Counted from the first letter of the stretch, positions 1 through 8,793 are shown. The stretch is DNA of 52,992 bases from an uncultured Prevotellaceae bacterium (GCA_900313615.1 OMRP01000014.1:1-52992); one strand, 5' to 3'. Numbers and translations are program-made. Notes: generated by a model from the letters alone, not told the origin.

Positions 1-50
1 TTGCGCCGATGGTACTGCAATGCAATGCGGGAGAGTAGGTAGCCGCCCCC
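1..50 (+). rRNA. rrf: 5S rRNA, 3' end only
   Basis: The window opens with the typical last ~50 bases of a bacterial 5S rRNA: GATGGTACTGC, then GGGAGAGTAGGT and the closing GCCGCC that pairs with the 5' end of the molecule. The 5' part lies outside the window. The exact 3' end (about 47-50) is estimated. It implies an rRNA operon immediately upstream. Confidence 0.85.
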
Positions 51-63
51 TTTCATAGACAGC

Positions 64-96
64 GAGGACGTTCCCCAAAGGGAGCGTCCTCTTTTT
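64..96 (+). terminator. rRNA operon terminator
   Basis: The arms GAGGACGTTCCC and GGGAGCGTCCTC (64-75 and 80-91, one mismatch) form a strong hairpin followed by TTTTT at 92-96. Its position just after the 5S end makes it the intrinsic terminator of the rRNA operon. Confidence 0.85.
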
Positions 97-100
97 GTTG

Positions 101-142
101 TCTCTCACCTCTCACCTCTCACCCCTTACCCCTCACCTCTAT
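101..142 (+). repeat. pyrimidine-rich CTCACC short-repeat tract
   Basis: About 40 bases consist of imperfect CTCACCTCT / CCCCTTACC units on the plus strand (purines on minus). Similar tracts occur at 44404-44459 and 51778-51829. Here the tract sits between the rRNA terminator and the sensor kinase gene, outside any gene. Confidence 0.7.
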
Positions 143-204
143 CATAGCTATAGTTGCACTGGCCGCTATAGTTGCTTTCACAATATTTTTCCCCATTTCA
201 CGTT

Positions 205-219
205 ATTGCATTATGCAAT
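205..219 (+). promoter_or_regulatory. perfect palindrome overlapping the kinase start codon
   Basis: ATTGCAT-T-ATGCAAT is a perfect 7-1-7 inverted repeat whose right arm contains the proposed start codon at 213. It is preceded by an 11-bp direct repeat GCTATAGTTGC at 147-157 and 165-175 (18-bp period). Either could be an operator; the role is inferred only from position. Confidence 0.35.
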
Positions 220-1373
220 GGACTGATAGGATAAGGCAGGTGAAAATCCTGCTTATTTTGGCGGCCATCATCATCGCTGTAGCATCGCTGGTGGTGTCAC
301 AATATCTGGTGCGTGACCTCTCTGAAGAGGAACGCAACAAGATGGGGGTATGGGCCGAGGCCATGCATGCACTCAACCAGGCAGATGAGAACACTGACTT
401 GGGGTTGGTGCTCAAGGTAATTGATGAGAACAACACCATCCCAGTGGTGGTTCTCGATAACGATAACAATGCGCTGATATTCAGAAATGTGGAAGTGGAT
501 GGTAAGACCTATGATGACAGTCTGGCTTACCTGGCTGCTCTTGGCAGACATCTGAAAGCCAATGGGCAGTACATCACCATTACTGGGGATTCTGTCGTCG
601 ACACACAGTATGTTTGCTATGACGACTCGGTGATGATTAAACGCCTAAGCATGTGGCCTTACGTGCAACTGGGCATTGTGATGATTTTTGTGGTTATCGC
701 CATTTTTGCCTTGCTCACCTCAAAACGGGCGGAGCAAAACAAGGTTTGGGTGGGACTGTCAAAAGAAACGGCTCATCAGTTGGGAACACCTATCTCCAGT
801 CTGATGGCGTGGACAGAAGTGCTCAAGGAGACATATCCCGACGACGACTTGCTTCCCGAGATGGACAAGGATGTGAAACGGTTACAACTCATCGCCGACC
901 GTTTCAGTAAGATTGGTTCATTGCCTGAACCGGTGCCCTCGAGTCTCAACGAGGTGATGGATCATGTCATTGACTATATGGACCGCCGCACGTCGAAGAA
1001 GGTAGAGATGGTGAAGGACTTGCCCGAAGAGGATATTATCGTGCCCATCAACGCATCGCTCTTTGAATGGGTCATAGAAAACCTGTCGAAAAATGCGGTC
1101 GACGCCATGGGTGCCGAGGGTGGGCGTATAACCCTACATGTGGAGGAGACCGCCAAACAGGCCATCATAGAGGTGAGTGACACGGGCAAGGGAATCCGAA
1201 AGAAAGACATTTCCAACGTGTTCCGGCCTGGCTTCACTACCAAGAAACGAGGGTGGGGGCTTGGTCTGTCATTGGCCAAACGTATCGTCGAGGAATACCA
1301 CCACGGCAAAATCTTCGTAAAAAACTCAGAATTGGGCAAAGGCACCACTTTCCGTATAGAATTGGAGAAGTAA
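213..1373 (+). CDS. sensor histidine kinase (orphan)
   Basis: Membrane-bound sensor kinase of 386 aa that would autophosphorylate on histidine and pass the phosphate to an unidentified response regulator. Two membrane segments (about residues 10-31 and 150-168) bracket a roughly 115-residue extracytoplasmic sensor region. The dimerisation/phosphoacceptor helix carries KETAHQLGTPISS, with His188 as the likely phosphorylated residue. The ATPase domain shows the N box (ENLSKNAVDAMG), G1 (DTGKGI) and G2 (GWGLGLSLA). No HAMP domain is evident. No regulator gene is adjacent, so it is an orphan here; the only response regulator in the window is 37 kb away. The start codon lies inside a perfect palindrome, and no convincing -7 box is seen apart from the weak TATTTTTC at 184-191. 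Confidence 0.88.
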   Translation: MQWTDRIRQVKILLILAAIIIAVASLVVSQYLVRDLSEEERNKMGVWAEAMHALNQADENTDLGLVLKVIDENNTIPVVVLDNDNNALIFRNVEVDGKTYDDSLAYLAALGRHLKANGQYITITGDSVVDTQYVCYDDSVMIKRLSMWPYVQLGIVMIFVVIAIFALLTSKRAEQNKVWVGLSKETAHQLGTPISSLMAWTEVLKETYPDDDLLPEMDKDVKRLQLIADRFSKIGSLPEPVPSSLNEVMDHVIDYMDRRTSKKVEMVKDLPEEDIIVPINASLFEWVIENLSKNAVDAMGAEGGRITLHVEETAKQAIIEVSDTGKGIRKKDISNVFRPGFTTKKRGWGLGLSLAKRIVEEYHHGKIFVKNSELGKGTTFRIELEK

Positions 1374-1401
1374 GAACCTTTATATGTCTCTATATCACCT
1401 C

Positions 1402-1417
1402 TTTTTTTGCAAAAAAA
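1402..1417. repeat. T7-GC-A7 palindrome
   Basis: Perfect self-complementary run of seven T, GC and seven A, about 28 bases after the kinase stop codon. It could act as a weak terminator or a bent-DNA element. A similar palindrome follows the trigger factor gene at 13387-13406. Confidence 0.5.
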
Positions 1418-1451
1418 ACGGGATAAATTACGCTATCTCGGAAAAAAGTTG

Positions 1452-1459
1452 TAATTTTG
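1452..1459 (+). promoter_or_regulatory. -7 promoter box, DUF177-rpmF-fabH operon
   Basis: TAATTTTG matches the Bacteroidetes -7 consensus TAnnTTTG. No clear TTTG -33 box is present at the expected distance. It lies only 9 bases before the ATG at 1468, so the transcript would have almost no leader. This argues against the longer reading from 1384. Confidence 0.65.
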
Positions 1460-1467
1460 CAGCCCGT

Positions 1468-1998
1468 ATGTGTGGTCATGAAATCATACAGATAGATCTT
1501 GAGGGGCTGAACGAGGATGTCCGCCACTTTTCTTTTGAGCTCGATGACACTTTCTTTGCGGCAATGGCTGCACAAAGTGAACGTCAGGCACACAAGGGAT
1601 GTGTGACATTGGACATAGAAGGCTCAAAGGGAATTGGATGTTATGATTTCACCTTCCATGCTGAGGGAACAGTCACTTTACCCTGTGACCGCTGCCTCGA
1701 AGATATGCTGCAGCCCGTAACCGTCGATAGCCAATTGGTAGTGAAACGTGGAGAACCTGCCGAAGGCGATGACGATGAGGTGCTGATGGTCGACGACAAA
1801 CAACACATGGTTGACTTGTCGTGGTTCGTTTATGAGATGGTGGAATTGGCCATACCTATCCAGCATGTTCATGCAGATGGAGAATGCAACCCACAGATGC
1901 TGGAGATGCTGGCAAGCCATACAGGAAGGAGTGAAGACAACAGTATAGACCCTCGTTGGAAAGACTTGGAAAAATTAAGAACAACAATAAACGATTAA
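1468..1998 (+). CDS. DUF177 (YceD-like) protein
   Basis: 176-aa protein of the DUF177/YceD family, which is commonly encoded directly upstream of ribosomal protein L32, as it is here (6-base gap to rpmF). YceD-family proteins are linked genetically to rRNA/ribosome metabolism, but the biochemical role is not settled. The core motif CDRCLE (a Cys-x2-Cys pair) and the downstream acidic stretch are visible, and the C-terminus WKDLEKLR is typical. The reading frame is open back to 1384, but the -7 box at 1452-1459 lies inside that extension, so I chose ATG 1468. Confidence 0.85.
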   Translation: MCGHEIIQIDLEGLNEDVRHFSFELDDTFFAAMAAQSERQAHKGCVTLDIEGSKGIGCYDFTFHAEGTVTLPCDRCLEDMLQPVTVDSQLVVKRGEPAEGDDDEVLMVDDKQHMVDLSWFVYEMVELAIPIQHVHADGECNPQMLEMLASHTGRSEDNSIDPRWKDLEKLRTTIND

Positions 1999-2004
1999 CA
2001 AAAA

Positions 2005-2190
2005 ATGGCACATCCTAAAAGAAGACAGTCTAAGACTCGTACACTTAAGAGAAGGACACACGACAAGGCCGTGGCTCCCACATTAGCAGTATGCCCCAAC
2101 TGTGGCGCTTACTATGTATATCATACCGTATGCCCGACATGTGGATACTATCGTGGCAAGGTGGCTATCGTTAAGGCCGAAGTGGAATAA
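2005..2190 (+). CDS. rpmF: 50S ribosomal protein L32
   Basis: 61-aa L32 of the large ribosomal subunit. It has the basic N-terminus MAHPKRRQSKTRTLKRR and a zinc-ribbon with two Cys-x2-Cys pairs (CPNCGAYY and CPTCGYYRGK). The length is normal. It sits between DUF177 and fabH, the widespread yceD-rpmF-fabH order that couples ribosome and fatty acid synthesis. Its TAA stop shares one base with the fabH start (TAATG), suggesting translational coupling. Confidence 0.97.
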   Translation: MAHPKRRQSKTRTLKRRTHDKAVAPTLAVCPNCGAYYVYHTVCPTCGYYRGKVAIVKAEVE

Positions 2191-3203
2191 TGGGTAAAAG
2201 AAGAGCGGTCATCACAGGCGTGGGAGGCTATGTGCCCGACTACGTCCTCAACAACGAGGAACTGTCGCGCATGGTCGAAACCAACGACGAGTGGATCATG
2301 ACTCGCGTGGGCATCAAGGAACGCCGCATCCTCACAGAAGAAGGATTGGGTACGTCCTATATGGCCCGCAAGGCCGCCAAGCAACTGCTCAAGAAAACAG
2401 GCGTCGACCCTGACAGTATCGACGCATTGGTAGTTACCACCTCGTCGGCCGACTACCAGTTTCCTTCCACAGCATCCATCGTGCTGGGAAAACTGGGGCT
2501 GAAAAACGCTCATGCCTTCGACCTTTGGGCGGCATGCTGCGGATTCATCTACACGCTCGACACTGTGTCGTGCATGATAGAGTCAGGCCGATATAATCGT
2601 GTCATCATCATTGGTGCCGATAAAATGTCGGCGTTGGTCGATTACAAAGACAGGGCCACTTGCCCACTTTTCGGCGATGGTGCCGGGGCGGTGCTTGTTG
2701 AAGCGACTGAAGAAGAGGTGGGGCTTATTGATTCTCATTTCCGTACCGATGGCAAGGGTCTGCCATTCCTCCACCTGAAAGCGGGTGGCTCGGTATGCCC
2801 GGCATCGCATTTCACCGTCGACCATCGTCTCCATTATCTCTATCAAGAGGGAAGGACGGTGTTCCGCTATGCGGTGACCAATATGAGTGATGACAGCGTG
2901 CTGATTGCCGAACGTAACGGCTTGAACAAGGACAATATCGATTGGGTGGTTCCACATCAGGCCAATATGCGTATTATTGAGGCGGTGGCCAAACGATTGG
3001 AGATACCCATGGAGAAAGTCATCGTCAACATCGAGCACTATGGCAATACCAGTGCGGGAACTATTCCGCTTGCGTTGTGGGATTATGAGAGTAGGTTGCG
3101 CAAAGGCGACAACATGATTTTCACTGCTTTTGGCGCCGGGTTCGTGCATGGAGCGTTATACCTGAAATGGGGATATGACGGCCAAACGGCAGCGGTTAAA
3201 TAA
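2190..3203 (+). CDS. fabH: beta-ketoacyl-ACP synthase III
   Basis: 337-aa KAS III, which condenses acetyl-CoA (or a branched acyl-CoA) with malonyl-ACP to start fatty acid synthesis. The catalytic triad is readable: Cys116 in WAACCGF, His256 in VPHQAN and Asn286 in YGNTSAG. An extra Cys117 replaces the usual Ala after the nucleophile. The N-terminal VITGVGGYVPDYVLNNEEL and TNDEWI motifs are standard. It is the last gene of the DUF177-rpmF-fabH unit and is followed by a terminator at 3215-3254. Confidence 0.96.
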   Translation: MGKRRAVITGVGGYVPDYVLNNEELSRMVETNDEWIMTRVGIKERRILTEEGLGTSYMARKAAKQLLKKTGVDPDSIDALVVTTSSADYQFPSTASIVLGKLGLKNAHAFDLWAACCGFIYTLDTVSCMIESGRYNRVIIIGADKMSALVDYKDRATCPLFGDGAGAVLVEATEEEVGLIDSHFRTDGKGLPFLHLKAGGSVCPASHFTVDHRLHYLYQEGRTVFRYAVTNMSDDSVLIAERNGLNKDNIDWVVPHQANMRIIEAVAKRLEIPMEKVIVNIEHYGNTSAGTIPLALWDYESRLRKGDNMIFTAFGAGFVHGALYLKWGYDGQTAAVK

Positions 3204-3214
3204 GCAAAACGAAT

Positions 3215-3254
3215 AAAAAACGCATCCTTCCTCATCGCAAGAATGCGTTTTTTT
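3215..3254 (+). terminator. fabH terminator
   Basis: The arms AAAAACGCAT and ATGCGTTTTT flank a 17-base loop and run into seven T at 3248-3254, 12 bases past the fabH stop. It rules out ATG 3243 as the era start, because that codon lies in the terminator arm. Confidence 0.75.
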
Positions 3255-3308
3255 GTCCATCCACCCTTTCCCTTAAAAAACATCAAACCTTCAATACTAA
3301 ACAACGTA

Positions 3309-4190
3309 ATGCACAAAGCAGGTTTTGTCAATATAGTAGGCAATCCCAATGTGGGTAAGTCAACACTCATGAACCAATTGGTGGGCGAGCGCATATCGAT
3401 AGCCACCTTTAAGGCGCAAACCACAAGGCATCGCATCATGGGCATCGTCAACACTCCCGACATGCAAATTGTGTTCTCCGACACACCGGGAGTGCTCAAA
3501 CCCAACTATAAGCTGCAGGAGTCGATGCGTGCATTCTCCGAGTCGGCTCTCGCTGATGCCGATGTGCTGCTCTATGTGACCGACGTGGTGGAGAGTCCTG
3601 ACAAAAATGCGGATTTCCTGGAGAAGGTGGAAAAAATGGATATCCCAGTGTTGTTGCTCATCAACAAAATCGACCAAAGCAACCAGGAAAAACTGGGACA
3701 ACTTGTAGATACATGGCACACCTTACTGCCCAATGCGGAGATACTGCCCATATCTGCCAAGAACAAGTTTGGCATCGACATGCTGCTCAAACGTATCCAT
3801 GAACTGTTGCCCGACTCACCGCCTTATTTTGACAAAGACCAATGGACAGATAAACCGGCGCGTTTCTTCGTGAGCGAAATCATCCGAGAGAAAATACTGC
3901 TTTATTACGACAAGGAGATACCTTACTCGGTGGAGGTGAAGGTGGAAGAGTTCAAGGAAGATGACAAACGCATCCATATCCGTGCCATCATCTATGTGGA
4001 ACGTGACTCGCAGAAGGGTATCATCATCGGTCATCAAGGAGTGGCCTTGAAAAAAGTCAGTACTGAGGCGCGCAAGTCGCTGGAACGCTTTTTCGGAAAG
4101 AAAATATATCTCGAGACATACGTCAAAGTAGACAAAGATTGGCGCAGCTCGCAACGGGAACTTGACCAATTCGGTTATAACCCGGAATAA
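3309..4190 (+). CDS. era: GTPase Era
   Basis: 293-aa Era, the GTPase that binds the 3' end of 16S rRNA and helps 30S maturation. The G domain starts at once: GNPNVGKST (P-loop), DTPGV (G3) and NKID (G4). A C-terminal KH domain follows, with IIGHQGVALKKV as the GXXG-type RNA-binding loop. The frame is open to 3243, but that region is the fabH terminator; ATG 3309 gives the normal length. It is directly upstream of a second ribosome-assembly GTPase, der, 77 bases away. Confidence 0.95.
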   Translation: MHKAGFVNIVGNPNVGKSTLMNQLVGERISIATFKAQTTRHRIMGIVNTPDMQIVFSDTPGVLKPNYKLQESMRAFSESALADADVLLYVTDVVESPDKNADFLEKVEKMDIPVLLLINKIDQSNQEKLGQLVDTWHTLLPNAEILPISAKNKFGIDMLLKRIHELLPDSPPYFDKDQWTDKPARFFVSEIIREKILLYYDKEIPYSVEVKVEEFKEDDKRIHIRAIIYVERDSQKGIIIGHQGVALKKVSTEARKSLERFFGKKIYLETYVKVDKDWRSSQRELDQFGYNPE

Positions 4191-4267
4191 TGTTTATGGC
4201 TTAGTGCTTAAGTCGTTTAAAGTATAGGGCTTACCATTTATCTCCTCACCTCATAAAAAGAAATGAC

Positions 4268-5581
4268 ATGGGAAATTTAGTAGCAATAGTAGGACGCCCC
4301 AACGTGGGTAAGTCAACACTCTTCAATAGACTCACCAAGTCACGGCGGGCCATCGTTAGTGATGAGGCGGGTACCACACGCGATCGTCAGTATGGCAAGT
4401 GCGAGTGGAACGGCCGCGAATTTTCTGTGGTCGACACCGGTGGGTGGGTGGTCAACTCCGATGATGTCTTCGAAGAGGAGATACGCAAACAGGTAATCAT
4501 AGCCACGGAAGAGGCGGACCTGGTGCTTTTCCTCGTTGATATCTTGTCCGGACTCACCGATCTCGATGCTGACGTGGCGCAGATATTGCGCAAGACCAAA
4601 CTGCCGGTCATGCTGGTGGTGAACAAGGTCGATTCCAATGAACAGCAATATGAGGCGGCCGAATTCTATAAACTAGGTCTGGGAGACCCCTGGTGTATCA
4701 GTTCCGCCACGGGTAGTGGTACGGGTGACTTACTCGATGAGGTGCTCAATAAACTCAAACCTTCCAACGAAGAGTTGGTGGAGGAGGGAATACCACGTTT
4801 CGCTGTCGTAGGTAGGCCTAATGCGGGTAAGTCGAGTCTCATCAATGCTTTTATCGGTGAAGACCGCAATATTGTTACCGAGATAGCGGGCACCACACGC
4901 GATAGTATCTATACGCGATACGATAAGTTCGGCTTTGATTTCTACCTTGTAGATACCGCTGGCATTCGCCGGAAAAACAAGGTGACGGAAGATTTGGAGT
5001 TTTATTCCGTGATGCGTAGCATTAGGTCTATCGAGAACTCCGACGTATGTATCCTCATGATTGATGCCACGCGTGGCATCGAGGCGCAGGATATGAACAT
5101 CTTCCAACTTATACAGCGCAACAACAAGTCGTTGGTGGTGGTGGTCAACAAGTGGGACTTGGTGGAGGATAAGTCTCAAATGGCTGTCAAGACATTTGAA
5201 CAGGCCATTCGCAGTAGGATGGCTCCTTTCGTCGACTTCCCCATTATTTTTGCTTCGGCACTGACGAAACAGCGTATTTTTAAAGTGCTCGAGACGGCCA
5301 AACAGGTGTATCTAAACCGTACGGCTAAGGTAGGAACGGCGAAACTCAACGAGGTGATGCTGCCTCTTATCGAGGCTTTCCCACCTCCTTCCATCAAGGG
5401 GAAATACATCAAAATCAAATATTGTGCCCAACTGCCAAATACGCAGATACCTTCGTTCGTGTTCTATGCCAACTTGCCGCAATATGTGAAAGAGCCTTAC
5501 CGTCGATTCCTGGAAAACAAAATCAGGGAAAATTGGAACATGTCGGGCTGCCCCATCAATGTCTTCATTCGTCAGAAATAG
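4268..5581 (+). CDS. der: ribosome biogenesis GTPase Der (EngA)
   Basis: 437-aa tandem GTPase required for 50S subunit assembly. The first G domain has [12 protein letters not shown] and DTGGW; the second has [20 protein letters not shown] and NKWD. A C-terminal KH-like domain follows, ending in [11 protein letters not shown]. Length and order are canonical. It follows era with no promoter box seen in the 77-base gap, so co-transcription is likely. Confidence 0.97.
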   Translation: MGNLVAIVGRPNVGKSTLFNRLTKSRRAIVSDEAGTTRDRQYGKCEWNGREFSVVDTGGWVVNSDDVFEEEIRKQVIIATEEADLVLFLVDILSGLTDLDADVAQILRKTKLPVMLVVNKVDSNEQQYEAAEFYKLGLGDPWCISSATGSGTGDLLDEVLNKLKPSNEELVEEGIPRFAVVGRPNAGKSSLINAFIGEDRNIVTEIAGTTRDSIYTRYDKFGFDFYLVDTAGIRRKNKVTEDLEFYSVMRSIRSIENSDVCILMIDATRGIEAQDMNIFQLIQRNNKSLVVVVNKWDLVEDKSQMAVKTFEQAIRSRMAPFVDFPIIFASALTKQRIFKVLETAKQVYLNRTAKVGTAKLNEVMLPLIEAFPPPSIKGKYIKIKYCAQLPNTQIPSFVFYANLPQYVKEPYRRFLENKIRENWNMSGCPINVFIRQK

Positions 5582-5582
5582 T

Positions 5583-5978
5583 ATGACTAGGTTGTATCGT
5601 GTGGTAGTCGGTGCGCTCGCATTGTTGTGTACGATGGTCTCTTGCTCCAAGCAGGAGGAGAAAGAGGATTTGGCGGCACGCACGGCGGAACTGTACTATG
5701 GCTATTTGCTTTCTGGCGACGTTACATCGTTCGTTGAGGGGATGGATGGCTATACACGACTGCCCGATGGTTATAAGGCGGAACTGCGTGACAATGCCTC
5801 CATGTTTGCCCATCAACAGCAGAAGATGCATGGTGGTTTGCGTTCAGTGGTGGCGAAGCGTAGCAATGCTGACAGCACGGTGGCTGAGGTGCTCATGTCC
5901 TTTGAATACGGGGATGGCACAAATGAGCAGGTGCTCGTGCCGATGGTCCGGCGGCGAGGGTTGTGGTATATGCGATAA
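5583..5978 (+). CDS. small lipoprotein, DUF4878-like
   Basis: 131-aa predicted lipoprotein. The signal peptide has Arg at position 3 and a hydrophobic core, with a lipobox ending in MVSC-SK. The mature part is short, with the pattern AELYYGYLLSGDV and later VPMVRRRGLWYM, which resembles the small NTF2-like/DUF4878 lipoproteins of Bacteroidetes; this assignment is tentative. ATG 5583 is one base past the der stop, so it is probably translated with der. The function is unknown. Confidence 0.75.
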   Translation: MTRLYRVVVGALALLCTMVSCSKQEEKEDLAARTAELYYGYLLSGDVTSFVEGMDGYTRLPDGYKAELRDNASMFAHQQQKMHGGLRSVVAKRSNADSTVAEVLMSFEYGDGTNEQVLVPMVRRRGLWYMR

Positions 5979-5997
5979 AAAAATGGGAGGGGGTGTG

Positions 5998-6765
5998 TTA
6001 GATGCGTTCTTCACGCTCCACTTCTTTTACTTTCTTGAATAGGTCGGAAGCGAAGACGAGTTCGTTTAGGCGTTTATTGTTTGACGAGATGACATCGTCT
6101 TTGTTGCCTTCCCATTCTTTTTTCCCCTGATAGATGAAAATGATGTTCTCACCAATACCCATGACGGAATTCATGTCGTGGGTGTTGATGATGGTTGTGG
6201 TGTTGTATTCCTTGGTGATGCCGCTCAACAATTCGTCGATGACTAACGAGGTCTTTGGGTCGAGGCCTGAATTGGGCTCATCGCAAAACAAATATTGGGG
6301 GTTGAGAGAGATGGCACGGGCAATGGCCACACGTTTCTGCATGCCGCCGGAAAGTTCACCGGGGTATTTCTGTTGAGCCTCGACAAGGTTCACACGGTCC
6401 AGACATTCGCGGGCACGCTTCACGCGTTCGCGGTAATTCATGTTTGAGAACATGTCGAGGGGAAACATCACATTTTCCAACACAGAGAGTGAGTCGAAAA
6501 GGGCTGCTCCCTGGAAAATCATACCCATCTCCCTGCGAAGCCTTATCTTCTCGCGCTTGCTCATATTCACGAAGTTACGACCATCGTAGAGTACCTCGCC
6601 GCTAGTGGGGTCGAGTAGGCCGACGATGTTTTTCATCAGCACAGTCTTACCCGAACCACTCTGACCGATAATCAGGTTGGTCTTGCCGTTCTCAAAACGT
6701 GCACAGATATCGTGTAGCACTTCTTTGTCGTCGAACGACTTGTATAGGTTCTTTACTTCTATCAT
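5998..6765 (-). CDS. mlaF: ABC transporter ATP-binding protein, MlaF-like
   Basis: 255-aa ATPase of the Mla (MKL) family, which energises phospholipid transport between inner and outer membranes. Walker A is GQSGSGKT, the signature is LSGGMQKRVAIARA (the SGGM variant typical of MlaF), Walker B is LFCDEPNSGLD and the switch His is in NTHDM. It lies 78 bases downstream of the permease gene, the pair being transcribed together on minus. No MlaD substrate-binding subunit is adjacent in the window. The C-terminus converges on the lipoprotein gene with only 19 bases between them. Confidence 0.9.
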   Translation of the reverse strand: MIEVKNLYKSFDDKEVLHDICARFENGKTNLIIGQSGSGKTVLMKNIVGLLDPTSGEVLYDGRNFVNMSKREKIRLRREMGMIFQGAALFDSLSVLENVMFPLDMFSNMNYRERVKRARECLDRVNLVEAQQKYPGELSGGMQKRVAIARAISLNPQYLFCDEPNSGLDPKTSLVIDELLSGITKEYNTTTIINTHDMNSVMGIGENIIFIYQGKKEWEGNKDDVISSNNKRLNELVFASDLFKKVKEVEREERI

Positions 6766-6843
6766 TGCGATGAATATGCTGTTTAGTGTTTCGGGACGAG
6801 TGCCTGGCGTTTTCGATGTGCTATTTTTTTCCTCTGTTCCTTT

Positions 6844-7584
6844 TCAAGACAACAACTGTGTGAGGAAGACGTCGCTGAACAGGATGAGCACGCTGCTCGA
6901 CACAACGGCATTGGTACTGGCCTTGCCTACCTCCACCGAACCACCCTCAACGCGATAGCCATGGAATGACGATACGCTGGAAATAATAAATGCGAAGAAG
7001 ATACTCTTGATGATACTCATCCACATGAACCAGGGATTGAAGTCATGCTGCAAACCGATGGTTAGGTCGTCGGCGCTGAGCACATGCCCCACAAAGGCTG
7101 TGGCGTAGGCACCGACGATACCCATAGCGGCACTGAAAATGACCAAGAAGGGCATGATTGTAACCATGCCGAGAATCTTCGGCAGGATGAGGTAACTGGC
7201 GGAGTTCACTCCCATAATCTCCAAGGCGTCAATTTGTTGCGTCACACGCATCGTGCCTAACTCTGAGGCGATGTTCGACCCAACCTTTCCTGCAAGGATA
7301 AGACACATGATAGATGAGGAAAACTCCAACAGCATGATCTCGCGCGTGGTATATCCTGTGACGAACTTTGGCATCCACGGACTCTGGATGTTCAACTTCA
7401 TCTGTATACATATCACGGCGCCGATAAAAAAGGAGATGAGCAGCACGATGCCGATGGAGTCGACGCCCAATGACGACATCTCCTTCACATATTTCTTCAT
7501 AAACATGCGAAAACGCTCTGGACGGCTGAAGGTCTTACCCATCAGCAGGAGATACTGACCGAAGGAACGTAGGTGCTTGATCAT
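6844..7584 (-). CDS. mlaE: MlaE family lipid ABC permease
   Basis: 246-aa inner membrane permease of the MlaE/DUF140 family. Motifs seen include ELGTMRVTQQIDALEIMGVN, the family's core cytoplasmic helix, and several hydrophobic segments (for example around residues 40-62, 145-175 and 190-215). It precedes the MlaF-like ATPase, forming a minimal permease/ATPase unit. A -7 box on minus at 7607-7614 lies 22 bases before its start. Confidence 0.9.
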   Translation of the reverse strand: MIKHLRSFGQYLLLMGKTFSRPERFRMFMKKYVKEMSSLGVDSIGIVLLISFFIGAVICIQMKLNIQSPWMPKFVTGYTTREIMLLEFSSSIMCLILAGKVGSNIASELGTMRVTQQIDALEIMGVNSASYLILPKILGMVTIMPFLVIFSAAMGIVGAYATAFVGHVLSADDLTIGLQHDFNPWFMWMSIIKSIFFAFIISSVSSFHGYRVEGGSVEVGKASTNAVVSSSVLILFSDVFLTQLLS

Positions 7585-7606
7585 CGATAACCCTTAATTT
7601 GAACTG

Positions 7607-7614
7607 CAAAAATA
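7607..7614 (-). promoter_or_regulatory. -7 promoter box for mlaE-mlaF
   Basis: Read on the minus strand, TATTTTTG matches TAnnTTTG and lies 22 bases upstream of the mlaE start. No -33 TTTG is seen at the normal spacing. Confidence 0.55.
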
Positions 7615-7782
7615 ACAAAAAAAGAAAAAAAACACGATAACGTGGATGCTTTTTCTTAACCTTTGATGTTATTTGGGCTTTTTTTGATAAATCAGTGGCT
7701 TCTGCCATAAAGATAAATAAGGGTACTAACTTTAAAAATAGGCTGCGTTTCGGAAGTAAAAAAGAAAAATACTTTTTTTCAT

Positions 7783-7813
7783 TTTGTACTTCTCTCAACT
7801 TGCACTATCTTTG
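7783..7813 (+). promoter_or_regulatory. lptB promoter
   Basis: TTTG at 7783-7786, a 19-base spacer and TATCTTTG at 7806-7813 form a full Bacteroidetes promoter. It lies 16 bases before ATG 7830 and inside the longer open frame starting at 7695, which is why the shorter start was chosen. Confidence 0.8.
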
Positions 7814-7829
7814 CATAAAAATTGGAAAG

Positions 7830-8675
7830 ATGAGCGAGATAAACGAAAAAGTTGTGGGCTCGGAGACTGCTATGGAGTCGGAAGAACAGGTGCTTCGTAC
7901 TGAAGGACTGGTGAAACGCTATGGCAAACGTACTGTGGTCAATGACGTGTCCATACATGTCCGACAGGGAGAAATCGTTGGACTTCTCGGACCCAATGGC
8001 GCGGGAAAGACGACGTCGTTCTACATGACCACGGGACTGATTGTGCCCAATGCTGGTCATATCTATATCAATGGTAAGGATATCACTGACTATCCCGTCT
8101 ACAAGAGGGCGCGAGCGGGCATCGGCTATCTTCCGCAGGAGGCCAGCGTGTTCCGTAAGATGAGTGTTGAAGATAATGTTATGTCGGTGCTCGAGATGAC
8201 CGACCTCAACCGTAAGCAACGCAACGAGAAACTGGAGAGTCTGCTCACGGAGTTCCGTTTGAACAAGGTGCGTAAGAACAAAGGCGACCAGCTGTCGGGC
8301 GGTGAGCGCCGACGTACGGAGATTGCGCGTTGTCTGGCTATCGATCCGAAGTTCATCATGCTCGACGAACCATTCGCCGGTGTCGACCCTATCGCTGTTG
8401 AGGATATTCAATATATCGTGTGGAAACTGAAATACCGCAACATAGGCATTCTCATCACCGACCACAATGTGCAGGAGACTCTCACCATCACTGATCGCTC
8501 ATACCTGCTCTTCGAAGGTCGTATCCTGTTCCAAGGTAAACCCGAAGAACTAGCGGAGAACACTATTGTGCGAGAGAAGTATCTTGGCACTAGTTTCGTC
8601 TTTCGTAAAAAAGATTTCAGCCGCATCGATGAGGAACGACGTGCTCGTGAGGCGGCGGAGGAAGAGGAGAAATGA
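7830..8675 (+). CDS. lptB: LPS export ABC transporter ATP-binding protein
   Basis: 281-aa LptB, the ATPase that powers LPS extraction and transport to the outer membrane. Walker A is [16 protein letters not shown], the [14 protein letters not shown] segment is the LptB-type Q loop, the signature is [14 protein letters not shown], Walker B is [13 protein letters not shown] and the switch His is in ITDHNVQ. It is longer than E. coli LptB (241 aa) because of a ~25-aa N-terminal extension and a charged C-terminal tail ending EEAAEEEEK-like (residues ~262-281). It stands alone, divergent from mlaE-mlaF. Confidence 0.93.
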   Translation: MSEINEKVVGSETAMESEEQVLRTEGLVKRYGKRTVVNDVSIHVRQGEIVGLLGPNGAGKTTSFYMTTGLIVPNAGHIYINGKDITDYPVYKRARAGIGYLPQEASVFRKMSVEDNVMSVLEMTDLNRKQRNEKLESLLTEFRLNKVRKNKGDQLSGGERRRTEIARCLAIDPKFIMLDEPFAGVDPIAVEDIQYIVWKLKYRNIGILITDHNVQETLTITDRSYLLFEGRILFQGKPEELAENTIVREKYLGTSFVFRKKDFSRIDEERRAREAAEEEEK

Positions 8676-8740
8676 TACCCACTTAGGGCGGGTAGCATCG
8701 GAATGTGGCATTCATGCTCTGATGGATACCAATAAGACAT

Positions 8741-8778
8741 ACAGAACCGGGGAAGGCCATCGCCTTCCCCGGTTCTGT
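8741..8778. terminator. 17-bp perfect hairpin between lptB and pyrH
   Basis: A 17-bp perfect stem (ACAGAACCGGGGAAGGC with its complement) and a CATC loop sit between two convergent genes. There is no long T run on either side, so it may be a bidirectional barrier or transcript stabiliser rather than a classical terminator. The preceding 8676-8730 has weaker nested inverted repeats (GAATG-TGG-CATTC). Confidence 0.65.
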
Positions 8779-8793
8779 GATAGTTGTACATGA

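Noticed and set aside
3243-3308. era start at 3243
   Set aside because: The codon lies in the T-rich arm of the fabH terminator; ATG 3309 leads directly into the G domain.
7695-7829. lptB start at 7695
   Set aside because: A full TTTG-N19-TATCTTTG promoter lies inside this extension.
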